Positions 19,801-26,733 of a stretch of 35,133 nucleotides of DNA are shown piece by piece. Source of the stretch: a virus; the IMG/VR virus record IMGVR_UViG_3300021963_000369, positions 1 through 35,133 of that record. One strand, 5' to 3'. A program made the position numbers and the translations under genes. Each line of letters starts with the position of its first letter. The stretch's first letter is position 1. Under the pieces are notes generated by a model that worked only from the letters and a program-made list of their open reading frames with translations, did no database searches and had not been told where the DNA came from.

Positions 19801-20365
19801 AAGTGTATTGTTCTGTAGGAATTCCATAGATTGTTGCAGAATCAGCTGGGGTTCCAAATTGTTGTGTTTTAGGCAAAGCAGAGTTGACGATTTTTATAAA
19901 CTGATCGTACCAGTTGGCATTACTTGGATCATTCCAAGTAACAATTTGTCCTGCTAAATTGCGGCCGTTACTGTCTAAAACATTTTCTGTAGTGCTTACA
20001 GTAGTAAATTTTAATAGCCCGCTAGAAGAAACGTTACGCTTGGCATTATATGAAAGCATACGTGCTAAACGTAGAACAGATTCACGGCGTTCTGCCAGTT
20101 CTAAGAAGTTGTCACGAGCATTTAAGTCGACACGGAAAGCTATGCTTTGGCCCAAGAATGCTATCAAATCAATTAGGGCAAGGTATTCGCTAGACTCAAT
20201 ATAATCGTTAAAATCTTCAGGATAATTCTGACGGATATAATCTATCATTGTCCTGCGTAAATTTTCAAAGTCATAGCTTTGAAAGTCTGCATTGCGGAAA
20301 CTCTGATAGATTTTTTTCCAATCTTCAGATATTAAAAGTTTGTTTTGTCTAGCTGTAACCGTCAT
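16871..20365 (-). CDS. 6: Baseplate wedge subunit gp6
   Basis: gp6 dimers join the wedges into the inner baseplate ring around the hub. The N-terminal 110 residues carry the family hallmark (DWKKIYQSFRNADFQSYDFENLRRTM..., then SEYLALIDLIAFLGQSIAFR and a DNFLELAERRESVLRLARML helix). The C-terminal J-like region (about 1060-1135) has ENWDFGDTFYFSELSTYVMSQ and VPRLGGLGFGSLFEIK. At 1164 residues it is far longer than T4 gp6 (660). The excess lies mainly in the middle, including a Ser/Thr/Gly-rich beta segment around residues 550-670. The ATG at 20365 follows an AGGATAA ribosome site and a GATAAATA late box. The gene follows gp25 after 47 bases and overlaps the giant gene by 8. The order 25-6-(7) matches T4. 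Confidence 0.92.
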   Translation of the reverse strand: MTVTARQNKLLISEDWKKIYQSFRNADFQSYDFENLRRTMIDYIRQNYPEDFNDYIESSEYLALIDLIAFLGQSIAFRVDLNARDNFLELAERRESVLRLARMLSYNAKRNVSSSGLLKFTTVSTTENVLDSNGRNLAGQIVTWNDPSNANWYDQFIKIVNSALPKTQQFGTPADSATIYGIPTEQYTFQSNTTGVPVFGFNKVVAGRSMDFEVVSTTFKGETFIYEEAPKQGTPVSCIYRDDGRGQSSAGTGFFMRFVQGTLNTGSFTITQPSNNQSIDIESQNINNDDVWLFKLNTDGTEAEEWTSVSNFEANNVIYNSLNKNIRSIYSVITRTNDAISLQFSDGTFGDLPLGTFRTYYRVSNGLTYTINTQDIRNVSITFPYISNVGQQENLTITMSLATGVSNATGPETSDNIKANAPATYYTQNRMITGEDYNISPLSASTQVAKIKALNRTSSGISRYFDLADPTGKYSATTLFADDGILYKEEFKNSFRFSYQNKTDIEGIIVNDIFDIIKNVDLRNFYYEKFLNFVSGLDTVWRNVTTDTGSSTGYLTSAVGSAIYKVGSYTSTDLKYFKPGALVRFTAPTGWYFDVDNNNALVFGSSTSPNAATSVWAEVVSVVDDGTAAGTGTLDTGFGPITLNITVPSASGVYPTITQIIPKWRTVIDSSTITTMIDLIFANKPFGLRYDAINQVWSIVFELNLDSKNVFSLGKQGDQTNLRQDASWLLLFTTDNEFYTVTSRCQRFIFESDTQTRFYFESGDKIYDSKSNAVIKDLIKVLSINTRPDSTLAFTYDQSWDIISEFTGIDGYVDTKKLIISFADSDNNGVVDNPELFLNIVAPPLATETSSSVLQNKYIVQEKYAISQGQEDYRYFNNSALTVLIKANKNFVNILEKKTGQYFYFIDTDTVFKYNEKLPDQYVPTLDYKVFVGRDKLKFQYVHNADYDSRIDPGASNIIDVYLLTKNYDTTFRQWLTGAITTKPLPPSSDELYNLVAPTLNLIKSISDEIIYHPANYKVLFGSSASPDLQASFKVIKNAGQVVSDNDIKTRVISAMEQFFALENWDFGDTFYFSELSTYVMSQLAPDISSFVIVPRLGGLGFGSLFEIKSASDQLFVNGATVDDIEITTGITSSSIKSVAGTTVQSTTSSQQNTTSSSYGVNNG

Positions 20366-20383
20366 GATTTATCCTATATTTTA

Positions 20384-20391
20384 TATTTATC
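20384..20391 (-). promoter_or_regulatory. Late promoter box for gp6 and the giant gene
   Basis: On the minus strand the bases read GATAAATA, one mismatch from the T4 late consensus TATAAATA. It sits 18 bases before the gp6 start in the only sizeable gap (47 bases) of the baseplate operon, so the transcript would start just before the ribosome site. GTACGCA stands exactly 13 bases upstream of the box. It is probably an internal late promoter boosting gp6 and the fibre genes. Confidence 0.5.
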
Positions 20392-20412
20392 GAATAAAAT
20401 TATGTGCGTACT

Positions 20413-20856
20413 TTATCCTATTAATAGCCCGTTTGCTTGGTCAAATCTAAATTGCATACTCTGTTGTATGTTGTAAGGCAGATACGTTAGCACACATTCA
20501 ATCTGTATTCCAGATTCATACTGCGTTACAATTACTTCGTTTGTTGTTATCCTAGGATCATAGTTAATAATAGTATTCACGTTTTGTGTTATCAGATCCT
20601 TTAACTGTTCTGTTAGCGGTTCAAATAATAGATCCCAAATTATTGTTCCAAACGTTGGGTTCATTAAGCGTTCTCCTTGTCTAACATGAAAGTGATTTAA
20701 CAAATCCTGTTGTATTAACTGGAAATCGTACAAGGCAAAATTTTCTGTTTCGTTACTAACTGTACTGAAACCTTTATAAGTTTTAGGAGAAATTAAATCG
20801 CCACGTTGATTAGGGTTTAATACAATTTTGTCATATAGTTTTGCATTTGAGCTCAT
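20413..20856 (-). CDS. 25: Baseplate wedge subunit gp25
   Basis: This 147-residue protein is close to the length of T4 gp25 (132). It belongs to the gp25/TssE family that links the wedge to the sheath-initiating ring. Diagnostic features are the block RLMNPTFGTIIWDLLFEP (residues 63-80) and the YDPRI motif at 99-103, equivalent to the EPR-type core motif of the family. A closing strand pair follows (EVIVTQYESGIQIECVLTY). The ATG overlaps the gp5 stop (ATGA, 4 bases), indicating coupled translation. The gene order 5-25-6 and the length leave little doubt. Confidence 0.92.
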   Translation of the reverse strand: MSSNAKLYDKIVLNPNQRGDLISPKTYKGFSTVSNETENFALYDFQLIQQDLLNHFHVRQGERLMNPTFGTIIWDLLFEPLTEQLKDLITQNVNTIINYDPRITTNEVIVTQYESGIQIECVLTYLPYNIQQSMQFRFDQANGLLIG

Positions 20857-22334
20857 GCTGATTCTCCGGTATTGTTAGCAGGTGATAATAGTTTGTCAAA
20901 CGTGTCATTAAGTGCCGAATATTCTTTCCATGCTGCAGGCACTGCTGGTACTGTACCCAATTCTCTATCAGTTTTTTCTGGAGTATAAGATAAAGGATCT
21001 AAATTTTCATGATGCGGGTAAGGTTCATGTGTTGGAACTCGTAGCATTATTGAATCTAAAGTTGCGCCTTCTTCATCAGTTAAAGCAAATGTTTTTAACG
21101 CTGTTGCAGCTTCTGCTTTTGTTGCACTATTCATATAAATTTTACCAGCTGTTTCTAAATGATTAGTTTTGCTATTAATATGTGAAGTAGTTCCGCTTGT
21201 GATTTTTGTCGTTGTTGTAGCTACTGATTCAACTTCATTGCCTTCTGTATGAAGTATTTCAGCAGCTTTTAAGTTTATATTTCGTCCAGCTTCAATGTTA
21301 ACATCTCTATCAGCACAAAGATTTATATCGTTTTTAGTATGGATGCTGATACTGTCTTCGGCAAATATATCAATTTTACCGTTGCTAGTTAATTCAATCC
21401 ATGTAGTTCCGCTAGCATTGCCAATGTAAATCAAGTCTTCACTATTATGTAAAAGAATTTGATGTCCTGTTCTAGTACGGATACGCACTAGTTCGTTGTG
21501 TGGAATTGTTGAGTCCCCGTCTGTTTCACTATTTTCTAATCGAGCATATTCTGGAGGGCCATCGCTTGCTAAAGTTTTTCTTAAAAATTTATCATCACCG
21601 TCATCCATAACAAATGTACTTCCACCAAGTCTATTGATTGGAATTGTTATAGGATCATCTTCTGGTCCAACTAATCCTTGCGGACCTAATTTGTCAAGTG
21701 GCCCGGGTGTGCTAATACCAAAGACCATACTAGGCACTTCTCGTCTTGCACTAGATGTAGTAATTCCTCGTACATCGTCTTTGATAAGTCCTTGCGTGTT
21801 TAACACTTCTGCTAAAGGATGTTGTGCTTTTTTAATTTTAGTTGGGTCTGGTTGATTGCCGTCATTAACTTTTTTATTATATTCTGCAACAGGTGCTCTA
21901 TCTGCATCTGTTGTTTTTGTATCTTCAACAACTTGTTGTGTTGCAGCAATTCCTGGAAGCATGAAGTTCATGCCTTCGTCAGGGACACACCCAATCCAAT
22001 AACCATACTTTGCATCGCTTTGGACAAACACTACAATAACCGTTGATCCAACATCTGGTGGTATTGCCCACATGCCGTAACTTTTTTGTGTGTCTTCATA
22101 AGTATCGTTTAAAGCTGTAGTGCCTTGTGGCGTAACTCCGTAAAAAGGAGTCATATACTTTGCTGGATAAGTTTGTCCCGTTGTATTTGAGTTACCTACT
22201 GGGCGGTGTAACTTTACTTCAAGAATACCCATATAAGTTGTATCAAGGTGGCCAACTACTTCAGCAAGATAAATGCCGGCAGGAACTGGAGGACCTTCTG
22301 CTTGAATTGTTTCAACTGTATTTGGACCGCTCAT
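20853..22334 (-). CDS. 5: Baseplate spike gp5, without lysozyme domain
   Basis: gp5 forms the trimeric needle that punctures the cell envelope. Residues about 15-135 make the N-terminal OB-fold domain (AGIYLAEVVGHLDTTYMGIL... to KYGYWIGCVPDEGMNFMLPG). Residues about 290-402 form the C-terminal beta-helix, with VgrG-like repeating I-x-I strands (KIDIFAEDSISIHTKNDINL, DVNIEAGRNINLKAA). Between them, where T4 gp5 has its lysozyme, there is only a Pro/Asp/Lys-rich linker and a short beta segment, and I see no lysozyme catalytic pattern. The gene directly abuts the preceding stop (TAA then ATG) with an AAGGAAAA ribosome site, and overlaps gp25 by 4 bases. It could also be described as a VgrG-type spike. 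Confidence 0.85.
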   Translation of the reverse strand: MSGPNTVETIQAEGPPVPAGIYLAEVVGHLDTTYMGILEVKLHRPVGNSNTTGQTYPAKYMTPFYGVTPQGTTALNDTYEDTQKSYGMWAIPPDVGSTVIVVFVQSDAKYGYWIGCVPDEGMNFMLPGIAATQQVVEDTKTTDADRAPVAEYNKKVNDGNQPDPTKIKKAQHPLAEVLNTQGLIKDDVRGITTSSARREVPSMVFGISTPGPLDKLGPQGLVGPEDDPITIPINRLGGSTFVMDDGDDKFLRKTLASDGPPEYARLENSETDGDSTIPHNELVRIRTRTGHQILLHNSEDLIYIGNASGTTWIELTSNGKIDIFAEDSISIHTKNDINLCADRDVNIEAGRNINLKAAEILHTEGNEVESVATTTTKITSGTTSHINSKTNHLETAGKIYMNSATKAEAATALKTFALTDEEGATLDSIMLRVPTHEPYPHHENLDPLSYTPEKTDRELGTVPAVPAAWKEYSALNDTFDKLLSPANNTGESA

Positions 22335-24491
22335 TTATTTTCCTTTTTCCGCCGGGGTTTGTGAGTTAAGAGTATTTGCGCCTGTGCCTTGCTTCTTAAA
22401 TTCTTGACCATTACGTCTAAATCCTTTTAGTGTTTGACTAAACAAACCGTTTCTAAAACTGTTGGTTACCATGTTGACGCAATATAAACCAGTAAATCCA
22501 ATAGCTGGCCCAGCTTTAGGATCTTTAGTCATGTCTTGATGATTAGGTCCTTTAAAATCATACAATCCAGTTGTTTGATTTATATCAATAGGACTTCTAA
22601 AATTGACTATTACATCTACTTCGCTTGTTTGCCAACTGACTGATCCATCTTTGTTTAAATCTTTAACTCCTTGAATAGGTTTAGCATTATAATTACCCAT
22701 ACCGCTTGAAACAATCCAGAAAGGGTCCCCCATAATTTCTAAATCTAAAACTACCATGTCATATGGATTTGTAATTGCGTCATGGAACGTTTTGGCAACT
22801 CGTTGAGTAGTAGTTTCTTGGCCGCCGCCGCCTTTGCCGTCTCCGGATGTTTTTGTAGCAGCGTTGTTTTGTTGTCCTGGGTTTTGCCCTGGAACAGTTG
22901 GTGGCGCAGAACCTTCTGGAGAAGCGTCAATACTTTTAGGTTTTTGATCGTCTGCATTTCCTGTAGTTTCTTGCCTTGTAACGTCTGTTGAGTTTGTATA
23001 ACTGTCAGCTGCGAAAGAGTTAGCAAAACCTAAACTAAAATCAATATTAAATTTTAATACTTCTGTATTTTTTCCAGTAAACAAATAATCATATCTTTTA
23101 ACAGCTCTTGCTTTTAATTGATCGAATCCTGGCATTGCTACGTTAGGACCTGCGGTTTTACTAAGATGTACTTTAAAAGGAACAACTCTATAAACTGCAA
23201 TCTTTGGCATCTTGCCAGTCTTTGTGTAATTTTCTTTAGAGTCAATGTAATAAATTTGTGTGTCAATACGCCACCAAGTAACCATTCCGTTACTGTCAGC
23301 GGCGCCAGGCTTTAAAGCAGCGTCTGCGTATGAACTTGATAAGATAATTTGATTAATTACCGTTGGAATATCCATATCTTGGCTAAACTTAAACGTACCA
23401 GTTTTAGCATCTGCTATCAGTTTTCCGCGAAGCCAAGTTTTTGTAGTAGGATCCCATGTGTCTGCTTGATTGCCTGGAGGAGGGTCGCCTCTTCTTTTTT
23501 GATCAAAGCCCATTGTTTGAGATCCAATTTCATTAACTGCCGATGCTGATTGTTGTAGTGTACTTGCACTAACTCCTAACTTTTTAAAAATTTCTGTTGA
23601 ACCAGGAGATAGTTGAGGATTAACATATGCTTTGTTAGTTTTAGATTCGCTACCACCGCTGGCCGCTGGTGCCGATGCACTTGGTTGTGAATCTTCTTTA
23701 GGAAATAATATTACGACTTGGTCAGCAACTTTAACATCACCTTTTTTTACGTATTCTTGCAATTTGTTATTAACAACTGTTTGCAAACTTTGTTCGCCTG
23801 TTTGCAAAACTTCTTGAATTGTTTGTCCTTTGATAACTGTATCTGTTCTTAAGTTTGCAAATTCAGTTGTTAAAGCCATACCTTGTGCGGCATAGGCGTT
23901 TATGTTATAGCGTGTTCCTTGTTCAGTTGAATTCATTTTAACGGTTGTTAACTTTACAGGAATATGCCTTGCTGAAAACGGAACTTTTAAAATAGCACCG
24001 TTTTCTGTATTTCCTCTAAATTCAATTGACAGTAAAAACGGAGCATCTCTCCAGTTGTCATGGCCTGCAGCACTAGCGGCTTTTTGTAAGGCTAACATGA
24101 ACAATCCAATACTATACGGCTCGTAAACATCAAATTGTATTATTGACACGTTAGTTGCTTTTTCTGTTTGATATCCTATTAAAGATTCAAAGGTTAAGTT
24201 ATTAATAAAAAAATCGTGTTTGCCGTAGTTGGTCATAATCCTGTTGTCAGGATCTGCTCCGGCAGTTTTACAAACGATTGGCAAAACTTTTCCTGCTTTA
24301 TACGAGCTATCAGGAAAATTAAATTCATTAACTGTCAACGGATGCAAGGAAATAATATAGTTATAACTTGCATAGTTTGATAAAATGTTTGGAGCAGGTA
24401 AACTTAGGCCGCCTGGAATTGCTCCAAAACTTGCACCAAGGGTCGAGGCTGTACTTAAAAGATTTGTTGTTGCTCCAATAATGTCCGCCAT
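22335..24491 (-). CDS. Baseplate hub-type structural protein, possibly gp27 counterpart
   Basis: This 718-residue protein lies between gp53 and gp5. Its ribosome site AGGAG is inside the last codons of gp53, one base before the start. The N-terminal third (about 40-240) is a compact alpha/beta region (YNYIISLHPLTVNEFNFPD, then KVLPIVCKTAGADPDNRI). Two low-complexity linkers follow: Ser/Ala/Gly-rich at about 265-285, and Pro/Gln/Gly-rich at about 511-563. The C-terminus (about 565-700) has VDVIVNFRSPIDIN and FTGLYCVNMVTNSFRNGLF, a pattern familiar from tail proteins of marine T4-like phages. Direct adjacency to the spike gene suggests the hub that carries gp5, as gp27 does in T4, but I cannot show sequence similarity to T4 gp27. 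No enzyme motif is seen. Confidence 0.5.
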   Translation of the reverse strand: MADIIGATTNLLSTASTLGASFGAIPGGLSLPAPNILSNYASYNYIISLHPLTVNEFNFPDSSYKAGKVLPIVCKTAGADPDNRIMTNYGKHDFFINNLTFESLIGYQTEKATNVSIIQFDVYEPYSIGLFMLALQKAASAAGHDNWRDAPFLLSIEFRGNTENGAILKVPFSARHIPVKLTTVKMNSTEQGTRYNINAYAAQGMALTTEFANLRTDTVIKGQTIQEVLQTGEQSLQTVVNNKLQEYVKKGDVKVADQVVILFPKEDSQPSASAPAASGGSESKTNKAYVNPQLSPGSTEIFKKLGVSASTLQQSASAVNEIGSQTMGFDQKRRGDPPPGNQADTWDPTTKTWLRGKLIADAKTGTFKFSQDMDIPTVINQIILSSSYADAALKPGAADSNGMVTWWRIDTQIYYIDSKENYTKTGKMPKIAVYRVVPFKVHLSKTAGPNVAMPGFDQLKARAVKRYDYLFTGKNTEVLKFNIDFSLGFANSFAADSYTNSTDVTRQETTGNADDQKPKSIDASPEGSAPPTVPGQNPGQQNNAATKTSGDGKGGGGQETTTQRVAKTFHDAITNPYDMVVLDLEIMGDPFWIVSSGMGNYNAKPIQGVKDLNKDGSVSWQTSEVDVIVNFRSPIDINQTTGLYDFKGPNHQDMTKDPKAGPAIGFTGLYCVNMVTNSFRNGLFSQTLKGFRRNGQEFKKQGTGANTLNSQTPAEKGK

Positions 24492-24492
24492 A

Positions 24493-24792
24493 TTAGACTC
24501 CTAATACTGTTCGGAGGCTACTTCCTTTAGGAATGTAAATTTTCTTTCCAGGAACAAAATCAAAAATAGGATCTTCAAGAACATCCATATTACGTTGCAT
24601 AAAGACCCACCAGAGGCCAGGTTCTCCGTATAAGTCAAATGCTAACAAATCTGGTCTGTACATGTACTGACTTTCTATTGTGTATAAAAAGTCATCAGGT
24701 TCTGCACTTACTGGACGAATTGAAAGTACATCAAGATAATTTTGTTGTACTTGTGTATCATACCACGGACTTAATATTGAATATGTTGCCAT
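24493..24792 (-). CDS. 53: Baseplate wedge subunit gp53
   Basis: This 99-residue protein has the core of the gp53 family: an N-terminal SPWYDT segment, then YRPDLLAFDLYGEPGLWWVF, where the YG...LWWV helix is the recognisable part. A C-terminal LysM-like piece follows (DFVPGKKIYIPKGSSLRTVL). T4 gp53 is about twice as long (196), so this is the minimal form. It lies two bases after the preceding gene and one base before the next. In T4, gp53 finishes the wedge and allows ring assembly, and its position next to the hub and spike genes agrees. Confidence 0.85.
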   Translation of the reverse strand: MATYSILSPWYDTQVQQNYLDVLSIRPVSAEPDDFLYTIESQYMYRPDLLAFDLYGEPGLWWVFMQRNMDVLEDPIFDFVPGKKIYIPKGSSLRTVLGV

Positions 24793-24794
24793 GA

Positions 24795-25808
24795 TTAAAT
24801 GTATCCGAATGGGTTATTTAAATAAGAACCAGTAACAAATCTATCCAGACTGAATTTACGATTACTTGTTCGACTGTACATTGGAATTAATGTAATCTGA
24901 AATGAACTTTTAGTTGGAACGTAGGCCTTTCCGCCACTAGTTGTTCCGCCTATACCAAACGAACCTAACAATCCTGCAACTTGTCCAACGCCACCAGCGA
25001 TGCTACTAATTGTTCCCATTGCACTTGCACTAATACCAGGAATATTTCCGCCTAACGTGTCTGCAAGGCCGCTAACATTGTCTGCTAGTCCTGCAATATT
25101 TCCTGCGGCACTACCAACAACATCACAACTAATATAATCGCAATCATTTGGCAGTGTACACTGGAAACTTTGTATCGCTACAGGTACGTTTTTAAAAACA
25201 TAATTGCCGTAACCGTTCAAGTAAACAATTGGAGGAGGGTTGCCGGCTTTTGGATCAAATCCGCTGAACATTTTGGCGATGGAACGTAAATAATGAACCG
25301 CTGCAATCCAATACAATGCCTGACCCGAGTCTTCTACTGCCATTGGCGCTGTTATTTCAATAGTCCCTGGGTCACTATTTTTAAAAGCATTAAAAGGATA
25401 GTTAGTGTGTACAACTGGTTCAGCTGAATATTTGGCGCCAGACTTAATTGAAATCTGAGGAGTAAATGGAAACACCATTCCGCCAGCAGACTTTAAAGGT
25501 TTCAACACAGGACTAGATCTAAAACTAGACCAATTAGGGAGACTTAATCTGACACGCCAGTCTTTAGCGTTTGAATCTCCGGCAAAAGCCGAAACAGCAC
25601 TAACTAAATCACCAATAGCTTCGCCGCCGGCTGGTAAATTTATACTTCGAATTGCAGCGCCAACTCCGTCTGCACTTGCTACAGAACTAAAATTTGAAAG
25701 TGCCGCACCAAGATTTTTTGCTGTATCGACTGCCTGGCTTGCAGCACCAAATACTGCCGCGCCGGCAGCTACTTTAGTTGCTAGATTATTTCCAGATGTG
25801 AACGCCAT
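24795..25808 (-). CDS. Tail tube-baseplate junction protein, gp48-like
   Basis: This 337-residue protein is the first gene of the minus-strand tail operon, with an AAGGAAAA ribosome site and an upstream late box. An Ala/Gly-rich helical N-terminus (1-80) precedes a conserved beta region: DWRVRLSLPNW, GGMVFPFTPQISIKSGAKY, HTNYPFNAFKN, ALYWIAAVHYLRSIAKMF and NPPPIVYLNGYGNYVF. The C-terminus reads PMYSRTSNRKFSLDRFVTGSY. This order of blocks is what I know from proteins annotated as baseplate tail-tube cap or junction (gp48/gp54 class) in marine T4-like phages. A second Ala/Gly/Ile stretch at about 235-290 is low-complexity and may be flexible. The family assignment is from memory, and gp54 is the main alternative. 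Confidence 0.55.
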   Translation of the reverse strand: MAFTSGNNLATKVAAGAAVFGAASQAVDTAKNLGAALSNFSSVASADGVGAAIRSINLPAGGEAIGDLVSAVSAFAGDSNAKDWRVRLSLPNWSSFRSSPVLKPLKSAGGMVFPFTPQISIKSGAKYSAEPVVHTNYPFNAFKNSDPGTIEITAPMAVEDSGQALYWIAAVHYLRSIAKMFSGFDPKAGNPPPIVYLNGYGNYVFKNVPVAIQSFQCTLPNDCDYISCDVVGSAAGNIAGLADNVSGLADTLGGNIPGISASAMGTISSIAGGVGQVAGLLGSFGIGGTTSGGKAYVPTKSSFQITLIPMYSRTSNRKFSLDRFVTGSYLNNPFGYI

Positions 25809-25831
25809 ATTATTTTCCTTGTTTGGTAAAG

Positions 25832-25839
25832 TATTTATT
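25832..25839 (-). promoter_or_regulatory. Late promoter box of the baseplate operon
   Basis: On the minus strand the bases read AATAAATA, one mismatch from TATAAATA. It lies 23 bases before the start of the gp48-like gene, leaving room for a short leader and the AAGGAAAA ribosome site. TACGCA stands exactly 13 bases upstream, as before gp6. The box shares position 25839 with the -35 element of the divergent gp55 promoter. Confidence 0.5.
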
Positions 25840-25867
25840 TGACTTTATAATATGCGTATATTATAAT
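25839..25867 (+). promoter_or_regulatory. Sigma70-type promoter for gp55-47-46
   Basis: TTGACT (25839-25844) and TATAAT (25862-25867) are separated by exactly 17 bases. That is five of six and six of six matches to the bacterial -35 and -10 consensus. The expected start is near 25874, giving a leader of about 17 bases that contains GGAG (25877-25880) before the gp55 ATG at 25891. Host RNA polymerase should read it early in infection. TGCGTA lies within the spacer. Confidence 0.7.
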
Positions 25868-25890
25868 TAACAATCCGGAGACACGATTAA

Positions 25891-26733
25891 ATGACAACAA
25901 CGCCACCAAAAGTAAACTATCTAAACAATAAGGACATGCTAGCAGAAATACACAAAAGTAAAAGTTCATATTGTAGTTTTACCAAACCAGAATACCATCA
26001 GTATGACTTAATACTGCCCAGTACAGACAAAATAAACATAAGAACAATAGCAGAAGCCAAACGTAACAAAGCTAAAAGACTGGGCGATCAAGATTACGCC
26101 GCAAGACGTGCTTCAGGAGAAAAAGTTAAACTAGCAGACTGTGCTGTTGATTACAAAAAAATAGCTAAAACAGAACTAATTTTTAGAATTATGACATTTG
26201 ATCATATTCCACTTAACAACACACGTAAGAAAAATCCTAAAAGTCTAGCGGATCATAGAGATAAAGTTAACTTTCCTCCATTCCAACATTGGAAATTTAA
26301 TGATGAAGGCGAACTAGAATGTGTAGGCAAAAGTCATTGGAAGGGTGGACTCAAAACTGGCAAGTTTGACAAAGACGCTGGGCAAATAACTAATAACTTA
26401 GCTCGGATGATGATTAAGTTGTGTGAGAGATACGCTACTCGTGGTAACGTTCGAGGCTATACTTACAATGACGAGATGAAAGGTCAAGCTATTTTACAAC
26501 TAACTCAAATAGGACTACAATTCGATGAAAGCAAATCTGACAATCCTTTTGCTTACTTTACTGCTGCTGTCACTAATTCATTCGTTAGAGTTATCAACGT
26601 GGAAAAACGTAATCAAAATATTAGAGACGACATTTTAGAAATGAACGGTATGAATCCAAGTTACAGTAGAACTGGTCAAGGTGAACACGAGGCCGCATTG
26701 AAACGTCATGCAGAGGACACATCAAGTGAGTAA
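25891..26733 (+). CDS. 55: Late-transcription sigma factor gp55
   Basis: gp55 redirects host RNA polymerase to TATAAATA late promoters. The N-terminus PPKVNYLNNKDMLAEI resembles T4 gp55 (KPKYNYVNNKELLQAI). The sigma region-2-like core covers about residues 165-262: NNLARMMIKLCERYATRGN, GYTYNDEMKGQAILQL, then NPFAYFTAAVTNSFVRVIN and EKRNQNIRDD, parallel to T4 NPHAYITQACFNAFVQRI. At 280 residues it is about 95 longer than T4 gp55; the extra sequence lies between the N-terminal motif and the core. The C-terminus is polar (AALKRHAEDTSSE) and lacks the hydrophobic clamp-binding end of T4 gp55. It is preceded by a sigma70 promoter and overlaps gp47 by 8 bases. Confidence 0.88.
   Translation: MTTTPPKVNYLNNKDMLAEIHKSKSSYCSFTKPEYHQYDLILPSTDKINIRTIAEAKRNKAKRLGDQDYAARRASGEKVKLADCAVDYKKIAKTELIFRIMTFDHIPLNNTRKKNPKSLADHRDKVNFPPFQHWKFNDEGELECVGKSHWKGGLKTGKFDKDAGQITNNLARMMIKLCERYATRGNVRGYTYNDEMKGQAILQLTQIGLQFDESKSDNPFAYFTAAVTNSFVRVINVEKRNQNIRDDILEMNGMNPSYSRTGQGEHEAALKRHAEDTSSE

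Noticed and set aside
19535-19957. Plus-strand frame of 140 codons antisense to gp6
   Set aside because: Cys-rich shadow translation, and the gp6 frame is intact and well conserved.
22751-23026. Minus-strand frame of 91 codons inside the 718-residue gene
   Set aside because: It overlaps the low-complexity linker in another frame, is Gln/Leu/Thr-rich and has no ribosome site. It is probably a by-product of the repeats.
26708-26726. ATG at 26708 as the gp47 start
   Set aside because: It lengthens the overlap with gp55 and adds MQRTHQ, which does not fit the family start. The GTG at 26726 has AGGA at good spacing and begins with the expected (M)SNLFKK segment.
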